Positions 61,577 to 64,000 of a DNA stretch of 64,000 nt are shown piece after piece (the first letter of the stretch is position 1; every line of letters starts with the position of its first letter). The notes beneath the pieces were generated by a model. The model was not told where the DNA came from, did not search any database, and saw only the letters and a program-made list of their open reading frames with translations. Origin of the DNA: Anatilimnocola aggregata. GTDB lineage: Bacteria; Planctomycetota; Planctomycetia; Pirellulales; Pirellulaceae. Position numbers and translations under genes: made by a program. The DNA lies in contig NZ_CP036274.1 of NCBI RefSeq assembly GCF_007747655.1, positions 8,432,001 through 8,496,000 on the forward strand, given 5' to 3'.

Positions 61577-63292
61577 CTAGTGGTTCCACGAAAACTCAGT
61601 GCTATTCACCAGCACCCAGTACAGATCTTCCAGCACCCGCCGGCGGAAGTCGCCGCGGGCTGCTTCCAGGCGAGGGACAAACACCGCTTTCTCTTCCGCA
61701 GTCGCGCGGCGCGTGAGCACTGCCAGATAAGCCGCGTCGATGGCTGACTCCGCTCGCGGCGTGACCGTGACAATCCGCGTCGCAGCATTGGCAACGATGT
61801 TCTCGCTCGTCCGCTCATTGACGAGTTCCCCATTCATCAGCAGCAGGCGCTGGGGAATCGTGCCGCCTCGATCGCTGAATTCATCTTCGCCCAAGTCACC
61901 ATAGCGACGGACAAATTCGCGGGTCTGATCGTTCTTGGCCAACAACCAAATGATGTGCGCATTCTGCTCGTCGAGCGTATTGAGCGACGACGATTGAATC
62001 ATGGCCCCGGCCATTTGCTGCGGTTGCAAACGCGAGAGTGGAAAAGCAGCCCAGGCCGCTTCGTGATCGGCGGTGATCTCAAAATCGGCGTGGCTGGCTC
62101 GTTGAAAAGCATCGCTGGCCGCGATGAGGCGAATCAACCGCTGCAGATCGTGACCGTGCTGCACAAAATCGTCGGCCAATGTTTCAAGTGCTGGCGGATA
62201 AGTGCCGTGCAGCGGAATTTCGTCGATGGGTTCAACCAGTGGCCGACCACAAACGATGGCCCACATGCGGTTCACCATCGCGCGGGCAAATGGCTTGTTC
62301 TGCGGATGAGTCACCCACTGCGCCAGTTGCTCGCGACGAGTTCCCGAGCCCGTTAACAAATCTGCACCATAGGGGACAGCGACCGGAACGGTTTCTTCCT
62401 TCTCCGCTTTCAAATACTTGAAGCGATAGACATCCCCCGTGTCTTGCACGCCCGAGAGCCCCAGTTTGGCAGGAGCAAAAAAGGCGGCCAGCTGATGAAA
62501 GTCGGCTTGCTTGCTGGAGCGCGCAGCCCCTTCATCCCCCAGGAAATTAGTGCCGAGGTTATCGTCGTGGCATTGCAGGCAATCGATTCGCAAGGCGAGG
62601 AAGGCCCGCACCGTGCGCGCGGCCAGACGGACTTCGTCGGGCTGACCTTGATTATTTTCGGTGCACGTGTGGGTGATGAAGTTGAGTTCGGGCTTGCTGG
62701 TCCAGATGCCGTTGCCGCCGATCATCTTCTGGACGATTTCGTTATAAGGCTGGGCTTGCAGCAGTTGATCGCTGAGCCAGCTGACGAACCGCCGGCGGCG
62801 ATAAAGCGCCACGGGACCGTCGTCGGTGCCGACATAAACCCGGGCCAGCCGTTCGCCGACATAATCGCCAAAGCGACGATCTTCGAGCAGGCGCGACGTC
62901 CACCATTCCAGCCGTTCATTCTCCGGCAAACGCTCCAACTCGCGAATTTCTTCCAGCGAAGGGATTGTCCCCGTCAAACCAAGCGATAGCCGCCGCGCGA
63001 GCGTCAAACTATCGGCTGGCGGGGTGACTTCCAGATTTTTCTGTTCCCAAGATTCCCGAAACTCGGCGTTGATCTTGCTCAGCGCCAGCTGCCAGTCGTT
63101 GGTTGCCTGTGTGTTTGCTGGTTCAGCAGAACTGCTGGCAGAGGCGGAAGCATTCCGGACGACGGGCTGGCCAAAGCGGTTGGGCTGAAAGGTACGGGGA
63201 GTAGCGATGCGATCTTGCAGCAGGATGTTCGCTGCCAGCGCGCCGAGCCCCAGCAGGCAGACGGCGGCAAATAGTAAATTGCGTGCCCACAT
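61577..63292 (-). CDS. DUF1549/DUF1553 membrane-anchored protein
   Basis: 571 aa from the ATG at 63292. An N-terminal anchor NLLFAAVCLLGLGALAANILL may not be cleaved. DUF1549 has LARRLSLGLTGTIPSLEEIREL (shown in part) and the haem-like CLQCHDDNLG; DUF1553 includes AMVNRMWAIVCGRPLVEPID and ends VLVNSTEFSWNH. It lacks the Ig-like domain and CxxxCH segment of the larger paralogue at 14318, so it is a compact form. It is the first gene of the operon with the DUF1501 protein; the 253-base gap before it is shared with the divergent membrane-protein gene at 63546. Confidence 0.92.
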   Translation of the reverse strand: MWARNLLFAAVCLLGLGALAANILLQDRIATPRTFQPNRFGQPVVRNASASASSSAEPANTQATNDWQLALSKINAEFRESWEQKNLEVTPPADSLTLARRLSLGLTGTIPSLEEIRELERLPENERLEWWTSRLLEDRRFGDYVGERLARVYVGTDDGPVALYRRRRFVSWLSDQLLQAQPYNEIVQKMIGGNGIWTSKPELNFITHTCTENNQGQPDEVRLAARTVRAFLALRIDCLQCHDDNLGTNFLGDEGAARSSKQADFHQLAAFFAPAKLGLSGVQDTGDVYRFKYLKAEKEETVPVAVPYGADLLTGSGTRREQLAQWVTHPQNKPFARAMVNRMWAIVCGRPLVEPIDEIPLHGTYPPALETLADDFVQHGHDLQRLIRLIAASDAFQRASHADFEITADHEAAWAAFPLSRLQPQQMAGAMIQSSSLNTLDEQNAHIIWLLAKNDQTREFVRRYGDLGEDEFSDRGGTIPQRLLLMNGELVNERTSENIVANAATRIVTVTPRAESAIDAAYLAVLTRRATAEEKAVFVPRLEAARGDFRRRVLEDLYWVLVNSTEFSWNH

Positions 63293-63545
63293 GGCTGGCC
63301 TCGATCGCGGCAAAACAGTGAGGGTCAAAACCGGCCACGCTGGCAATTCGCCCCCGCATTTTCCCAACCGGTGAAACGAAAGGTGGTTTCGACTGGTATT
63401 TCTGGGTGGCTGTCACTTATCGTGACCATTACGAGCCCGCGTGACAACAGAGATTACCTGACAGCTGGCTGGTAAGTTTCGCCCGGCAATCGGCAGACAT
63501 CAACTTTGGGCAATCCTTCTGGACGGCAGGCCGCGAGCACTGTGC

Positions 63546-64000
63546 ATGTCGATTAAATCTCCACTTCCGCCTGAATCTCGCCCGGCGATAGCAAACCCGG
63601 TCAGCAGTACGCTCTTCGCAGCCGAAGCGGTCGACGCCCAGACCCCGGTCGTCCCCTTTCTGGCCGAAGATGCGAGCCAGCCGCGACTGCCGACGGACTT
63701 GGTAATGGCCGAAATGGTCGACGAATGGTCGACGTTACCCCCCGCCCAAAGCTGGCCGGTAAAAGCCTGGCGGCTATTGTGCTTTACGCTTGCCTGGCTG
63801 TTTGGGCTGGCCAGTTTGATCGGCTGCCTGGCTGCTGTCAGCGTCGTACCACTCCTGCAATTCGCGAGTCTCGGTTACCTGCTCGAAGCCAGCGGCCGCG
63901 TTACCCGCAGCGGTAAGCTGCGCGATGGCTTCATCGATATTCGCCGCTTCGCCCGAATCGGCAGCCTGGTCGCTGGCACCTGGATCATGCTGCTGCCGAT
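63546..64000 (+). CDS. Planctomycete membrane protein, unknown function (5' part only)
   Basis: The frame from the ATG at 63546 is open to the right window edge (151 codons). The N-terminal 75 residues are soluble (MSIKSPLPPESRPAIANPV...), followed by the hydrophobic segment WRLLCFTLAWLFGLASLIGC, and VSVVPLLQFASLGYLLEASG, then GKLRDGFIDIRRFARIGSLV. I recall this LQFASLGYLLEASGRV stretch from conserved planctomycete membrane proteins, but no function is known. It is divergent from the DUF1549/1553 gene. Confidence 0.7.
   Translation, partial: MSIKSPLPPESRPAIANPVSSTLFAAEAVDAQTPVVPFLAEDASQPRLPTDLVMAEMVDEWSTLPPAQSWPVKAWRLLCFTLAWLFGLASLIGCLAAVSVVPLLQFASLGYLLEASGRVTRSGKLRDGFIDIRRFARIGSLVAGTWIMLLP

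Overview
The window carries a moderately GC-rich bacterial chromosome segment that almost certainly comes from a planctomycete, most likely the Pirellulales (inference from gene content). Diagnostic families are three DUF1501 proteins, two DUF1549/DUF1553 proteins, a PPC-domain exported protein, a DUF1080 protein, a sulfatase, a PVC-type haem-binding dehydrogenase-like protein and two proteins with the planctomycete DnaJ-like N-terminal domain. No rRNA, prophage, transposase or CRISPR array was seen. One tRNA (Arg, CCG) is present.

Layout. 1-7.5 kb: 5' part of a DUF2721 membrane protein, an exported DUF1501 protein, and a tandem pair of J-like, Gln/Pro-rich membrane-anchored paralogues. 7.6-14.3 kb: an O-methyltransferase, two small unknown proteins, an NtrC-type sigma-54 activator, endonuclease-type MutL and a Tyr-Ala-Pro repeat exported protein. 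14.3-23.3 kb: an operon of a PPC protein and a DUF1549/1553 protein, divergent from a DUF1501 protein, then an FG-GAP/hydrolase fusion. 23.3-29.4 kb: housekeeping genes (nitroreductase, Lon-N domain, Maf, RluA-type pseudouridine synthase) and an exported amidohydrolase/DUF1080 operon, then a cysteine-desulfurase-like PLP enzyme.

29.76-31.06 kb is the most striking feature: 144 copies of the 9-mer CAAGACAGT, with no base substitution seen and only three small insertions. Beyond it lies a minus-strand cluster of Ogt, an unknown protein, a membrane protein and a SUKH protein. 34.1-46 kb holds two overlapping genes for very large exported membrane proteins; the second (2736 aa) looks like a fusion of two paralogues. 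46-59.3 kb: a cytoplasmic hybrid histidine kinase, the PVC haem protein, and a minus-strand run of putative zincin, double esterase/SMP-30 fusion, MscS channel, sulfatase and methyltransferase. 59.3-60.1 kb is a gene-free, repeat-rich stretch with the tRNA. 60.2-64 kb: a DUF1549/1553-DUF1501 operon and the start of a membrane protein.

Two intergenic sites (about 9.92-10.06 kb and 59.76-59.91 kb) carry diverged copies, in opposite orientation, of the same roughly 147-base element. It has two hairpins whose stems differ by compensatory changes (GTCCAAC/GTTGGAC against GTTCAAC/GTTGAAC). With the 9-mer array this is the best candidate for something undescribed. Most other genes fit the usual planctomycete programme of secreted esterases, sulfatases, haem proteins and envelope proteins for breakdown of complex polymers (inference).
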